DNA of 64,000 nt from Labrys sp. WJW. GTDB taxonomy: Bacteria > Pseudomonadota > Alphaproteobacteria > Rhizobiales > Labraceae. The translations under genes and the position numbers were made by a program. This document shows, one piece after another, positions 50,504-59,694 of this stretch (its first letter is position 1; each line of letters starts with the position of its first letter). The notes beneath the pieces are model-generated. The model had not been told where the DNA came from and searched no databases. It saw only the letters and a program-made list of their open reading frames with translations. The stretch lies in assembly GCF_001676615.1 (NCBI RefSeq), contig NZ_LYXZ01000021.1:1-64000 (forward strand), in the 5' to 3' direction.

Positions 50504-51051
50504 CGTTTTTCACCCCGGGTCTTGTCGCTTTTGGTGATGTTGTCGCGGATGAGCCGGGCGACTTCTGCCCGCCCGTCCGGATCGACCATGGCGAACAGGA
50601 AGCGTTGTGCCAGCTCGGGACCGGTCAGGCCGGCTTCGGCGAGCGCTCGCGCGATGCGCTGGGATTGCGTCGTTGCCAGTTCGACGGCCAGTTGCTTGCC
50701 TTTCACCGTGGTGGTCAGCAAACGCTGCCGACGATCTTCCCTGCCTTCGCGCTGCAGGATGAAGCCCTGATCGACCAGGTCCTTCAATACCCGGGCCAGC
50801 GACTGCTTGGTGATTTTCAGAATATCCAGCAATTCGGCGACAGTAAGATCGGGATTGCGGTCGACGAAGTGCAGCACGCGATGATGGGCCCGCCCGAAAC
50901 CATAGGCTTCGAGGGCATGGTCGGGGTCGGCAACGAAGTCGCGATAGGCGAAGAAGAAGAGTTCGATCAGCTCATAAAGCGGGGGCTCGCCCTGCTCGTT
51001 TTCCGGGCGTGGCGTGGAGGCAGGGGAGAACGAGAAATTTACGTCAGCCAT
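50500..51051 (-). CDS. MarR-family transcriptional regulator
   Basis: 183 residues: winged helix HHRVLHFVDRNPDLTVAELLDILKITKQSLARVLKDLVDQGFILQREGREDRRQRLLTTT, flanked by dimerisation helices. First gene of a likely marR-regulator-kinase-AAA operon, an order conserved in Hyphomicrobiales. No clear ribosome site before ATG 51051. The region upstream holds R2 repeats and the divergent ilvE promoter. Confidence 0.93.
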   Translation of the reverse strand: MADVNFSFSPASTPRPENEQGEPPLYELIELFFFAYRDFVADPDHALEAYGFGRAHHRVLHFVDRNPDLTVAELLDILKITKQSLARVLKDLVDQGFILQREGREDRRQRLLTTTVKGKQLAVELATTQSQRIARALAEAGLTGPELAQRFLFAMVDPDGRAEVARLIRDNITKSDKTRGEKR

Positions 51052-51113
51052 ATTGACATATTTTCGTCAGATCGTTACGCAAACCGGGCTCAGCGCGAAA
51101 GGATGTTCCGCCG

Positions 51114-51212
51114 GAGCGTTTTGCGATTTGGCAGAATTGCCAAGAATCGCAAAGACGCATCGAACCAAAGAGTTAGAGCAAAATAGCGTTTCCGTCTAAA
51201 CGCGCTTTGCTC
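51114..51212. repeat. Two-hairpin dispersed repeat, family R2, copy 3
   Basis: GCGTTTTGCGATTTGGCA ... GCCAAGAATCGCAAAGACGC, then AGAGCAAAA ... GCGTTT-N6-AAACGC-GCTTTGCTC. With the next two copies it makes up half of the 575-base gap between marR and ilvE. Confidence 0.85.
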
Positions 51213-51401
51213 AGGAACGGGTGGATATCTCAACGCGCCAAGCGCGGTGCCGTTTCCGGCACGAAACATAAGGGGATTTGCCCCCCGACGCAAAAGCGAC
51301 GGTTGCCATTATCCAGCCACGTCCCGAGCGGAAAAAGACGCTCGCGGCGAACGGAACAGTTTCCGCAACTGCCCGCCAATGGCTATAACATTGCGGTTAC
51401 C

Positions 51402-51496
51402 AGAGTGTTTTGCGATCTGCCGGAGCCACTGGCGGGCGCAGGGCCTCGAAACAGGAGTGGGAGCAAGAGCGCTCAGGTATGAACGCGCGTTGCTCC
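51402..51496. repeat. Diverged family R2 repeat, copy 4
   Basis: Begins AGAGTGTTTTGCGATCTGCCGG and ends GAACGCGCGTTGCTCC, with the same order of motifs but many changes in the first hairpin. Directly abuts copy 5. Confidence 0.65.
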
Positions 51497-51599
51497 AAAG
51501 CGTTTTGCGGCTTGGCGGAATCGCCAGGAACCGCAATGACGCGTCGAACGGAAGAGTGAGAGCAAACAAGCGTTTTCGCCAAGACGCGTTTTGCTCGAG
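51497..51599. repeat. Two-hairpin dispersed repeat, family R2, copy 5
   Basis: GCGTTTTGCGGCTTGGCGGAATCGCCAGGAACCGC region, then GAGAGCAAA ... GCGTTTT-N7-GACGC-GTTTTGCTC. Head-to-tail with copy 4 and ending 28 bases before the ilvE start, in the ilvE leader. Confidence 0.85.
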
Positions 51600-51626
51600 G
51601 AAGCGCGAAGCGCTGGAGGATGTGTC

Positions 51627-52520
51627 ATGTCGATGTTGCCCTTCGATCAACGCGATGGCTTTATCTGGCTGGACGGCCAGATGCTGGCCTGGGGCGATGC
51701 CAAGCTTCATGTTCTGTCGCATGGGCTGCATTATGGCGGTGCCGTCTTCGAGGGCGAGCGCTCCTATGGCGGCAAGATCTTCAAGTCCTCCGAGCATTCC
51801 GCACGCTTCAAGCGTTCTGCCGAGATTCTCGATTTCGCCATTCCCTATTCGGTCGAGGAACTCGATGCCGCCAAGCAGGCCGTGCTCGACAAGAACGGCC
51901 TGAAGGATGCCTATGTCAGGCCGGTCGCCTGGCGCGGCTCGGAAATGATGGCGGTGGCCGCCCAGCATGCCACCATCCACACCGCGATCGCGGTATGGGA
52001 ATGGCCGAGCATGTTCGACATGGCCACCAAGATGAAGGGCATCCGCCTCGACGTGGCCGAATATCGCCGGCCCGATCCGAAGACGGCACCCTCCCTGTCG
52101 AAGGCCGCGGGCCTCTACATGATCTGCACCATCTCCAAGCATCGCGCCGAGCGTCGCGGTTATGCCGATGCGCTGATGTATGACTGGCAGGGCCGCGTGG
52201 CCGAATGCACCGGCGCCAATGTCTTCTTCATCCAGGACGGCAAGATCCACACGCCGATTGCCGACTGCTTCCTCGACGGTATCACCCGCCGCACGGCGAT
52301 CGATCTCGCCAAGGCCCGTGGTCTGGACGTGATCGAACGGCGCATCATGCCGGAAGAACTCGGCAGCTTCAGCGAGTGCTTCCTGACGGGTACGGCGGCG
52401 GAGATCACGCCTGTCGCCGAAATCCTCGAGCATCGCTATACGCCGGGTGCCATCACTCGCACGCTGATCGAGGACTTCAATCGGGCGGTGCGCCCGGAAA
52501 GCCAGTCGGCTGCGGCCTGA
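51627..52520 (+). CDS. ilvE: Branched-chain amino acid aminotransferase
   Basis: PLP fold-type IV transaminase for the last step of valine, leucine and isoleucine synthesis. 297 residues. Landmarks: HYGGAVFEGERSYGG, VRPVAWRGSEMM, the PLP-lysine region GLYMICTISKHRAERRGYADALMYD, GRVAECTGANVFFI and TGTAAEITPVAEI. ATG 51627 with GGAGG seven bases upstream was chosen over 51591, which starts inside an R2 repeat. D-amino-acid transaminases share the fold, but length and motifs fit IlvE. Confidence 0.94.
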   Translation: MSMLPFDQRDGFIWLDGQMLAWGDAKLHVLSHGLHYGGAVFEGERSYGGKIFKSSEHSARFKRSAEILDFAIPYSVEELDAAKQAVLDKNGLKDAYVRPVAWRGSEMMAVAAQHATIHTAIAVWEWPSMFDMATKMKGIRLDVAEYRRPDPKTAPSLSKAAGLYMICTISKHRAERRGYADALMYDWQGRVAECTGANVFFIQDGKIHTPIADCFLDGITRRTAIDLAKARGLDVIERRIMPEELGSFSECFLTGTAAEITPVAEILEHRYTPGAITRTLIEDFNRAVRPESQSAAA

Positions 52521-52550
52521 TCCTTCGGGGGCGTCGGGAGATATGGAAAG

Positions 52551-52575
52551 GGCAGGCCCGGTGGCCTGCCTTTTT
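52551..52575 (+). terminator. ilvE terminator
   Basis: GGCAGGCC (52551-52558) and GGCCTGCC (52563-52570) with loop CGGT, followed by TTTTT, 31 bases after the ilvE stop: a textbook intrinsic terminator. Confidence 0.92.
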
Positions 52576-52688
52576 GTATTTTGGCGCCACAGGCTCGAAA
52601 GGGGCCTGAGCTGTCGCCATGGCAACAGCCCAGGCCTCGACGTCATGCTGGAATGGATGGAGAGGCAATTTCCATAGGGAGGCGAGTA

Positions 52689-53039
52689 ATGGAGGCTTCT
52701 GGATACCGGGCCTTGGGCATGGTCGCGGCCCTGGTGTTCGCCGGCGCCTGTGTGCCGGACGGCGCCGACGCACAGGCCCGATTGCAGGCGCTGCGCCTGG
52801 CTCCGCTTCAGATCATGTGCATTCGTGCCCCATGCCCCTGGGGCGAGATGGCAATCAGGCCGGTCGACGCCTCGGACACGCCGCATCCGCTCTATCGCGG
52901 GCCGTTGCCCAGGCTTCAGGCCCGGCCTGCCGACGCGGCCGTGATCCGGCGCGCTTGGCAGCGGCGCACATGCATGATCGTTCGCGGCAGCGTGGAAGGG
53001 GCGAGCCTGCGCGTATCCCGGATCCTGGGCCGATGCTGA
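52689..53039 (+). CDS. Exported hypothetical protein
   Basis: 116 residues with an N-terminal signal segment (YRALGMVAALVFAGACVPDGADAQA). The cysteine in AGAC is a weak lipobox; cleavage after ADAQA is the alternative. The mature part has LAPLQIMCIRAPCPWGEMAIRP and a C-terminal TCMIVRGSVEGASLRVSRILGRC, with four cysteines that could form disulfides. GGGAGG stands before ATG 52689. I do not recognise the family. Confidence 0.7.
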   Translation: MEASGYRALGMVAALVFAGACVPDGADAQARLQALRLAPLQIMCIRAPCPWGEMAIRPVDASDTPHPLYRGPLPRLQARPADAAVIRRAWQRRTCMIVRGSVEGASLRVSRILGRC

Positions 53040-53093
53040 AGCACCGGTCCAGCCCGGCCCAGCGGGCCGATATGCCCTTCGCTTCCCGCCCGT

Positions 53094-54092
<999 letters not shown>

Positions 54093-54131
54093 GGTGTGGT
54101 CCTCCGTAATGCCGGCCACCATGCGCTTCAT

Positions 54132-54180
54132 TGAGTTGTTCGATAATCCATGCTTTCGAAAATGAGTTGTTTCGTATAAC
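54132..54180. promoter_or_regulatory. Direct repeats in the AKR/LysR intergenic region
   Basis: TGAGTTGTTCGATAA (54132 onward) recurs as TGAGTTGTTTCGTATAA (54163 onward), 31 bases or about three helical turns apart, between the divergent starts. Likely LysR-type binding sites. Confidence 0.5.
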
Positions 54181-54186
54181 TGAACA

Positions 54187-55077
54187 ATGAAACGAACCGA
54201 TCTACCCAGCCTCGTCATTATCTCGGCTATCGCAGAGCAGCGCAGCTTTCGTGCTGCGGCTCGCAAGCTCGGCATGTCGGTGTCGGCCGTCAGTCAGGCG
54301 ATCACGGGCCTCGAAGAAAGCCTCGGCGTGCGGCTGCTGGCCCGCACGACACGAAGCGTTGCGCCTACCGCCGCCGGGGAACGCTTGCTGGGGCAATTGC
54401 AGCCGGCGCTCGCATCGATCGAGGAGGCGCTCGAACAGGCGAGCGCTTCGCAGGCGGACATCGCCGGGAGGCTGCGCTTCAGCGCGCCACGCACGGCCGT
54501 GCAGCATGTGCTGCTGCCGCTGGCCCTGCGCTTCATGCGCCGATATCCCGCGGTGAGCGTGGAAATCCTGGCCCAGGATGCCTTCACCGATATTGTGGCG
54601 TCGGGTTTCGACGCCGGCATACGGTTCGGCGAAAGCCTGCAGCAGGACATGATCGCCGTGCCGCTCGGCGGCCCGCTGCGCTTTGCCATCGTCGGGGCGC
54701 CCGGCTATCTCGATGGCCGGCGCAGTCCGGAACTGCCCGCCGATCTCCACGACCACGATTGCATCCAGCGCCGTTTCACCGATGGCTCCCTCTATCGCTG
54801 GGAGCTCGAACGGGACGGCAAGGCCGTCGAGCTGGCGGTGACGGGCAACCTCATCGTCAATGACGACGCCCTGATGCTCGATGCCGCTTTGGCCGGGCAG
54901 GGGTTGGCTCTGCTGATCGAGGGGCTTGCGGCGGAGGCGCTCGCCCAGGGCAGGCTCGTGCGCCTCATGGAGGATTGGTGCCCGGCCTTTCCCGGTCTCT
55001 TCCTCTATTATCCCAGCCGGCGCCTGATGCGCCCGGCCCTGCGCACCTTTGTCGATTTCCTGAAGGCCGAGGCATGA
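54187..55077 (+). CDS. LysR-family transcriptional regulator
   Basis: 296 residues: N-terminal winged helix (LPSLVIISAIAEQRSFRAAARKLGMSVSAVSQAITGLEESLGVRLLARTTRSVAPTAAGERLL) and a LysR substrate-binding domain. The FSAPRTAVQHVLLPLALRFMRRYPAVSVEIL pattern fits the large DsdC/PA-type group that controls divergent oxidoreductases. Likely regulates the aldo/keto reductase. Confidence 0.93.
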   Translation: MKRTDLPSLVIISAIAEQRSFRAAARKLGMSVSAVSQAITGLEESLGVRLLARTTRSVAPTAAGERLLGQLQPALASIEEALEQASASQADIAGRLRFSAPRTAVQHVLLPLALRFMRRYPAVSVEILAQDAFTDIVASGFDAGIRFGESLQQDMIAVPLGGPLRFAIVGAPGYLDGRRSPELPADLHDHDCIQRRFTDGSLYRWELERDGKAVELAVTGNLIVNDDALMLDAALAGQGLALLIEGLAAEALAQGRLVRLMEDWCPAFPGLFLYYPSRRLMRPALRTFVDFLKAEA

Positions 55078-55086
55078 TCGAGGCCG

Positions 55087-55674
55087 TTACGTCCTGGCGT
55101 AGTGCAGCACCGCCACGCCGCAGGGGAAGGGACGTGCGTCGACCAGCCTGAGCCGCGTTGTCCGATGCAACTCGCCGAGCACGGGCTTGCCACGACCAAG
55201 CAGGGCTGGATTGACGATAAAGTGGAATTCGTCGATCAGCCCTGCCTCGACCAGGGACGACACCAGGATCGGACCGCCATAGACGATGATGTCCTTGCCG
55301 GGTTCCTGTTTGCGGCGGCTGACCTCCTCGGCGAGGCCCGATCTCGCAATCTCGGTATTGGCCCAGCGCGACTCCTTCAGGGTGCGGCTGAAGACGATCT
55401 TGCGCATGTCACCGATCGCCCTGGCGAAACTTGACTGGGGGCTGGCGGAATTCTCCGCAACCGTCTGCCAATGCTGGTGAAAACCTTCTTCGGCCATCAT
55501 GCGGCTGAGCAGGATGCAATCGGAGGAAAAGGTCAGCGCCTCGTGATAGCGCCTGAGTTCTGTATCCCAGCCCCAGTCGGGCGCCCAGTTCCACACCATC
55601 CAGTCATTGTTGCCATCCTGGCTTGAACTGAAGCCATCGGCGGAGATCTGCATTTCCAGTTTGAGCTTGCGCAT
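55087..55674 (-). CDS. RibD C-terminal/dihydrofolate reductase-like protein
   Basis: 195 residues with the DHFR/RibD_C fold: MRKLKLEMQISADGFSSS start, SRTLKESRWANTEI and KDIIVYGGPILVSSLVEAGLIDEFHFIVNPALLGRGKPVLG. Family members are NADPH-dependent reductases of unknown substrate; true folate or riboflavin function is unlikely. First ATG 55674; no strong ribosome site. It follows the AHSA1 gene by 25 bases, so it is probably the third gene of the arsR operon. Confidence 0.88.
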   Translation of the reverse strand: MRKLKLEMQISADGFSSSQDGNNDWMVWNWAPDWGWDTELRRYHEALTFSSDCILLSRMMAEEGFHQHWQTVAENSASPQSSFARAIGDMRKIVFSRTLKESRWANTEIARSGLAEEVSRRKQEPGKDIIVYGGPILVSSLVEAGLIDEFHFIVNPALLGRGKPVLGELHRTTRLRLVDARPFPCGVAVLHYART

Positions 55675-55699
55675 GGCGAGGTCTCGTTGTGGCGCGGGT

Positions 55700-56176
55700 T
55701 CAGGGTGCGATCTCGGTGAGATAGGCGTCGAGCCTGTCAAAACTCTGGCTCCAGCCTTCGCCATGGCCGTCCCGCGAGGCGAGGGTGGTGAAGACAGCCT
55801 GATGGAAGCGCATCAAGGTCTGGCCGTCCTCGTCCTTGAAGGTGACGGTGACGATGGTCTCGGGCCCAGGATTGCCATCATCGCCCTCCCAGGCATGGGT
55901 GAAGACGAGGCGGGCCGGCGGCTCGACCGCCAGATAGGTGCCGCGCACCCAATGGTCGGTGCCGTCGGGGGCATGCAGGCAGGTGCGATAGATACCGCCC
56001 GGGCTGCAGTCGAACTTGTCGGAGGTCGCGGTGAAGCCCTTGGGACCGGGCCAGCGCATCAGGTGCCGCGGCTCGGTCCAGGCCTTGAACACCAGTTCGC
56101 GCGGTGCCTTGAACAGGCGGGTGATGACGAGTTCGTGCTCGCTGGGTGTCGGGGCTGCGTTCGGGGCACTAGTCAT
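55700..56176 (-). CDS. SRPBCC/AHSA1-domain protein
   Basis: 158-residue START-like hydrophobic-pocket protein (ELVITRLFKAPRELVFKAWTEPRHLMRWPGPKGFTATSDKFDCSPGGIYRTCLHAPDG ... GEGWSQSFDRLDAYL). Paired with an ArsR regulator in many bacteria; ligand unknown. ATG 56176 overlaps the arsR stop by eight bases. Confidence 0.93.
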   Translation of the reverse strand: MTSAPNAAPTPSEHELVITRLFKAPRELVFKAWTEPRHLMRWPGPKGFTATSDKFDCSPGGIYRTCLHAPDGTDHWVRGTYLAVEPPARLVFTHAWEGDDGNPGPETIVTVTFKDEDGQTLMRFHQAVFTTLASRDGHGEGWSQSFDRLDAYLTEIAP

Positions 56177-56522
56177 GCTTGTTGTCCCTGTCGTTTCCGG
56201 GGGCCTGGAGTTCGGCGAGATAGTCATCGAGGCGGTCGAAGCTGTCGTCCCAGAAGCGGCGATAGTGCTGGACCCAGTCGAAGGCGTCCCTGAGCGGGCC
56301 CGGCTCCAACCGGCAGGGGCGCCATTGCGCCGTACGGGTGCGGCTGATGAGGCCGGCCTTTTCGAGAACCTTGAGATGCTTGGAGATTGCCGGCTGGGTC
56401 AGCGTGAAGGGTTCCGACAGCTCCATGACGGTGGCTTCGCCCTGCGCCAGCCGGGCGAGAATGGCCCGGCGGGTCGGATCGGCCAGGGCCGAGAAGGTGT
56501 CGCTGAGATGGTCGGGCATCAT
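56169..56522 (-). CDS. ArsR-family regulator (SRPBCC-linked)
   Basis: 117-residue winged-helix protein (SDTFSALADPTRRAILARLAQGEATVMELSEPFTLTQPAISKHLKVLEKAGLISRTRTAQWRPCRL) of the metal-independent ArsR group that accompanies AHSA1 genes. No CxC metal site. Start ATG 56522 or the next codon 56519. A symmetric operator candidate adjoins the start codon, so autorepression is likely. Confidence 0.94.
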   Translation of the reverse strand: MMPDHLSDTFSALADPTRRAILARLAQGEATVMELSEPFTLTQPAISKHLKVLEKAGLISRTRTAQWRPCRLEPGPLRDAFDWVQHYRRFWDDSFDRLDDYLAELQAPGNDRDNKHD

Positions 56523-56559
56523 ATATAGCCATGTAGTTAATTAACCTAATGGCTATATA
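56522..56559. promoter_or_regulatory. Symmetric operator-like site before arsR
   Basis: Outer arms TATATAGCCAT (56522-56532) and ATGGCTATATA (56549-56559) and an inner palindrome GTTAATTAAC (56536-56545) share one centre, making a 38-base nested dyad touching the arsR start. AT-rich compared with its surroundings. Confidence 0.65.
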
Positions 56560-56615
56560 CGGTCGTTGGCGAGAGAGGTCAAGTCTTGTGGAGACCGTGT
56601 CTGGCGAGGTGCAAG

Positions 56616-56772
56616 ACCCCTCATCCCCCTGCCGGGACCTTCTCCCGCAAGGGGAGAAGGCAATGGATTGGAATGACTTGCACCTGGTCGTAGTGGTCCA
56701 ATTAGCTCCACGACCGCCAAACAAAACCCCTTCTCCCCTTGCGGGAGAAGGTCCCGGCAGGGGGATGAGGGG
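56616..56772. repeat. Dispersed inverted repeat, family R1, copy 4
   Basis: Arms ACCCCTCATCCCCCTGCCGG and CCGGCAGGGGGATGAGGGG with two GGGAGAAGG-type hairpins; closest to copy 1. Lies between arsR and the end of the P-type ATPase gene. Confidence 0.85.
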
Positions 56773-56804
56773 TGATGCAGAACTTGAAAAGACTGCGTCC
56801 TGCC

Positions 56805-59135
56805 TCAGCCGATCTTCGCGCGGAGTAGGCGTAGGGCGTTCATGGTGACCAGCACGGTCGCGCCCGTGTCGGCGAGGATGGCCGGCCATAGCCCGGTGAT
56901 GCCAGCAATGGTGGTGACCAGGAACACGGCCTTCAAGCCCAGCGCCATCGTGATGTTCTGGTGGATGTTCGTCATCGTGCAGCGTGAGAGCGAAACCATG
57001 CCGGCCACGTCGCTGACGCGCCCGTGCAGGACGGCGGCGTCGGCCGTCTCCAGGGCGACGTCGGTGCCGCCGCCCATGGCGATACCGACATCGGCAGCCG
57101 CCAGGGCTGGGGCATCATTGATGCCGTCGCCGACCTTGGCGACCATCAGCCCCTGGGCCTTGAGCTCATTGACGATGCGCTGCTTGTCCTGCGGCAACAG
57201 TTCGGCATGCACTTCCAGCCCGAGCTTCTGCCCGATCGCCTGGGCGGTGCGGGCATTGTCGCCGGTAAGCATCAGAGTGCGCACGCCGGCCGCCCGCAGG
57301 GCCGACAGCCCGGCGATGGCGTCTTCGCGGGGCTCGTCGCGCATGGCGATCAGCCCCGCGGGCATGCCGCCGGCCAGCAGTACCGAGACGGTCTTGCCTT
57401 CCTGGTTGAGGGCTTCGATGCGCGCCACGATGTCGGCGGGAAGCGCTGCCTGGCTTGCCGCAGCCTTGGGCGAGCCGAGGAACAGGGCAAGGCCATCGAC
57501 GCTGCCGGTGACGCCCTTGCCGCCGAGTGCCTTGGAATCCTTGGCGACGGGGGTGAGGATATTGCGTTCGGCCGCCTTGCCGAGAATGGCGGTGGCGAGC
57601 GGGTGACTGGACCCGGCCTCGAGAGCCGCGGCCAGCCGCAGCACTTCGGCTTCCTCGCGGCCGAGCGGCACGATGTCGGTCACCTTGGGCTTGCCTTCGG
57701 TCAGCGTGCCGGTCTTGTCGAAGGCGGCCGCGGTGATCTTGCCCACGGTTTCAAGCACGGCGCCGCCCTTCATCAGCAGGCCACGGCGCGCGCCGGCCGA
57801 GAGCGAGGCAGCGATGGCCGCCGGCGTCGAGATGACCAGGGCACAGGGGCAGCCGATCAGAAGGATCGCCAGGCCCTTATAGATCCACTCGTTCCAGGAA
57901 GCGCCGACGAGCAGGGGAGGCAGGATCGCCACCAGGGCGGCGACCACCACCACGCCCGGCGTGTAGTAGCGCGAGAAGCGATCGATGAAGCGTTCGGTCG
58001 GCGCCTTGCTCTCCTGGGCTTCCTCGACCAGCTTGATCACCCGGGCGATGGTGTTGTCGGCAGCGGCAGCGCTTACGCGGATACGCAGGGCGCCGTCGCC
58101 ATTGACGGTGCCGGCGAAGACATTGTCGCCGGTCTCCTTGCGCTTGGGCGTGCTCTCGCCGGTGACAGGTGCTTCGTCGATGGCGCTATCGCCCGAGACG
58201 ATGACGCCGTCGGCGGGAATGCGGTCGCCCGGCCGCACCAGGATGACGGCGCCGACGGCAAGCGCGTCGGCAGGCACTTCCTGCGTGCGCCCGTCCGTTT
58301 CGAGAAGAGCGGTCTTGGGTACCAGGCTGGCAAGGGACTGGATGCTGGCGCGCGCCTTGCCGGCGGCGACGCCCTCCAGCAATTCGCCGACCAGGAAGAG
58401 AAAGACCACGGCGGCCCCTTCCTCAGCGGCCCCGATGATCACCGCACCCACGGCGGCGATGGTCATCAGCATCTCGATAGTGAAGGGCATGCCGTAGCGG
58501 GCCGCGACGAAGGCACGCCGCGCGATCGGGATCAGGCCGACCAGCATGGCGATGTCGAAGGCCCAGACCGCGATCGCGGGGAAGAGATGCCCGATGCCAT
58601 AGGCGGCCACCAGCGCGATGCCGGCGGCGATGGTGAGCCGGCCCTTGCCCGAGCGCCACCACGGGCCGGAGGAGGGGCCGTGATCATGGCCGTGCAGGCC
58701 GGCAAGGGCCGGAGCCTCGCCGGCGGTGGCATGATCATGCTTGCCATGCCCGTGCTTGCCGTGATCGTGGCCGGCATGATCGTCATGGTCGTGGTCGCCA
58801 TGATCGTGGTCATGTCCGGTATGATCATGGTCATGGCCGCAGCAGGCGCCGTGATCGTGGCCATGCTCATGGTCGTGTGCGGGCTTGGCGGTGCCGGCCG
58901 CAGGCGTCGCAACGAGAAGGGGCGAAACCTTGTAGCCGAGGCGGCGGACCCGATCCTCGACGGCGCCGAGATCCTGGCCGCCGCCATGCTTGACCGTCAT
59001 CGTGCCTGCCGTCACCGACACCGAGACGTCCTCCACGCCGGTGACGCCGCGCACGGCCTTGTCGATCTTGCTGGCGCAGGAGGCACAGTCCATGCCCTCC
59101 ACGCGGTAACGGGTCTGGGTCGCAGCGATAGCCAT
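56805..59135 (-). CDS. Heavy-metal translocating P-type ATPase (Zn/Cd/Pb type)
   Basis: 776-residue inner-membrane efflux pump. Order: N-terminal HMA domain with GMDCASC; a long His/Asp-rich linker (about residues 85-145, many HDHDH repeats); eight membrane segments; CPC ion motif (GCPCALVISTP); phosphorylation site DKTGTLTEGKP; SSHPLA His motif; GDGINDAPAL hinge. A Lys and Asp late in the membrane domain fit the PIB-2 (Zn2+/Cd2+/Pb2+) group. ATG 59135 was chosen so that the HMA domain starts at once; the upstream starts run into the regulator dyad. Controlled by the divergent MerR gene. Confidence 0.95.
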   Translation of the reverse strand: MAIAATQTRYRVEGMDCASCASKIDKAVRGVTGVEDVSVSVTAGTMTVKHGGGQDLGAVEDRVRRLGYKVSPLLVATPAAGTAKPAHDHEHGHDHGACCGHDHDHTGHDHDHGDHDHDDHAGHDHGKHGHGKHDHATAGEAPALAGLHGHDHGPSSGPWWRSGKGRLTIAAGIALVAAYGIGHLFPAIAVWAFDIAMLVGLIPIARRAFVAARYGMPFTIEMLMTIAAVGAVIIGAAEEGAAVVFLFLVGELLEGVAAGKARASIQSLASLVPKTALLETDGRTQEVPADALAVGAVILVRPGDRIPADGVIVSGDSAIDEAPVTGESTPKRKETGDNVFAGTVNGDGALRIRVSAAAADNTIARVIKLVEEAQESKAPTERFIDRFSRYYTPGVVVVAALVAILPPLLVGASWNEWIYKGLAILLIGCPCALVISTPAAIAASLSAGARRGLLMKGGAVLETVGKITAAAFDKTGTLTEGKPKVTDIVPLGREEAEVLRLAAALEAGSSHPLATAILGKAAERNILTPVAKDSKALGGKGVTGSVDGLALFLGSPKAAASQAALPADIVARIEALNQEGKTVSVLLAGGMPAGLIAMRDEPREDAIAGLSALRAAGVRTLMLTGDNARTAQAIGQKLGLEVHAELLPQDKQRIVNELKAQGLMVAKVGDGINDAPALAAADVGIAMGGGTDVALETADAAVLHGRVSDVAGMVSLSRCTMTNIHQNITMALGLKAVFLVTTIAGITGLWPAILADTGATVLVTMNALRLLRAKIG

Positions 59136-59186
59136 TTCGAGTCTCGCATTTCGAATGGGTTGCATCTTCTGCGAAGGCAACTACAT

Positions 59187-59203
59187 CCTCTAGTGGCTAG
59201 AGG
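59187..59203. promoter_or_regulatory. MerR-type operator between merR-like gene and P-ATPase
   Basis: CCTCTAG-TGG-CTAGAGG is an exact dyad of the size and composition bound by CadR/PbrR/ZntR regulators. On the ATPase strand, TTGCTC precedes it and TAGTTG follows at about 19-base spacing, the long spacer expected for a MerR-activated promoter. Confidence 0.8.
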
Positions 59204-59215
59204 AGCAAGCGAAAA

Positions 59216-59644
59216 ATGAAGCTTTCAGGCGTGGCGATCGGCGAGGCGGCCAAGCGTAGTGGCGTCAAGGTGCCGACCATCCGTTATTACGAGCAGGTCG
59301 GCCTGCTGCCGGCGCCGCCACGCACCGACGGCAACCGGCGTCTCTACGAGGCAGCCGATGTCAGGAGGCTGGCTTTCATCCGCCATGCGCGGGAGCTCGG
59401 CTTCGAGGTCGAGGCGATCCGTACCCTGCTCGACCTGCAGGACAATCCCGGCCAGTCCTGTGCGGCGGCCGACGCCATCGCCCAGGCCCGCTTGGCCGAA
59501 GTGGAGCAGCGCATCGCCAGCCTGCAGGCGCTGAAGGTGGAACTGCAGCGTATGGCGGAAGGCTGCCGCCATGGGCGTGTCGACGAATGCCGGGTGATCG
59601 AGATTCTGGCCGATCACGACAAGTGCCTGCACGTCCATCATTGA
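59216..59644 (+). CDS. MerR-family heavy-metal regulator (CadR/ZntR type)
   Basis: 142 residues: N-terminal HTH (AIGEAAKRSGVKVPTIRYYEQVGLLPAPPRTDGNRRLY), long dimer helix, and a metal loop with CAAAD (about residue 80), EGCRHGRVDEC and a C-terminal DKCLHVHH. The cysteine/histidine set fits divalent Zn/Cd/Pb sensing rather than mercury or copper. Divergent from the P-ATPase, sharing the operator. Confidence 0.93.
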   Translation: MKLSGVAIGEAAKRSGVKVPTIRYYEQVGLLPAPPRTDGNRRLYEAADVRRLAFIRHARELGFEVEAIRTLLDLQDNPGQSCAAADAIAQARLAEVEQRIASLQALKVELQRMAEGCRHGRVDECRVIEILADHDKCLHVHH

Positions 59645-59694
59645 GGAGAGGAACTGCTACGGGACCGGATGCACGCGGCCGGTCCCTTTGAAAC

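Noticed and set aside
51216..51400. Small gene in the marR-ilvE gap outside the repeats
   Set aside because: No frame with a ribosome site or plausible composition; likely promoter sequence.
57024..59219. 731-codon open frame on the plus strand opposite the P-type ATPase
   Set aside because: It is the antisense shadow of a certain gene in GC-rich DNA; low-complexity G/D/H-rich protein, no domain, and it runs through the ATPase promoter.
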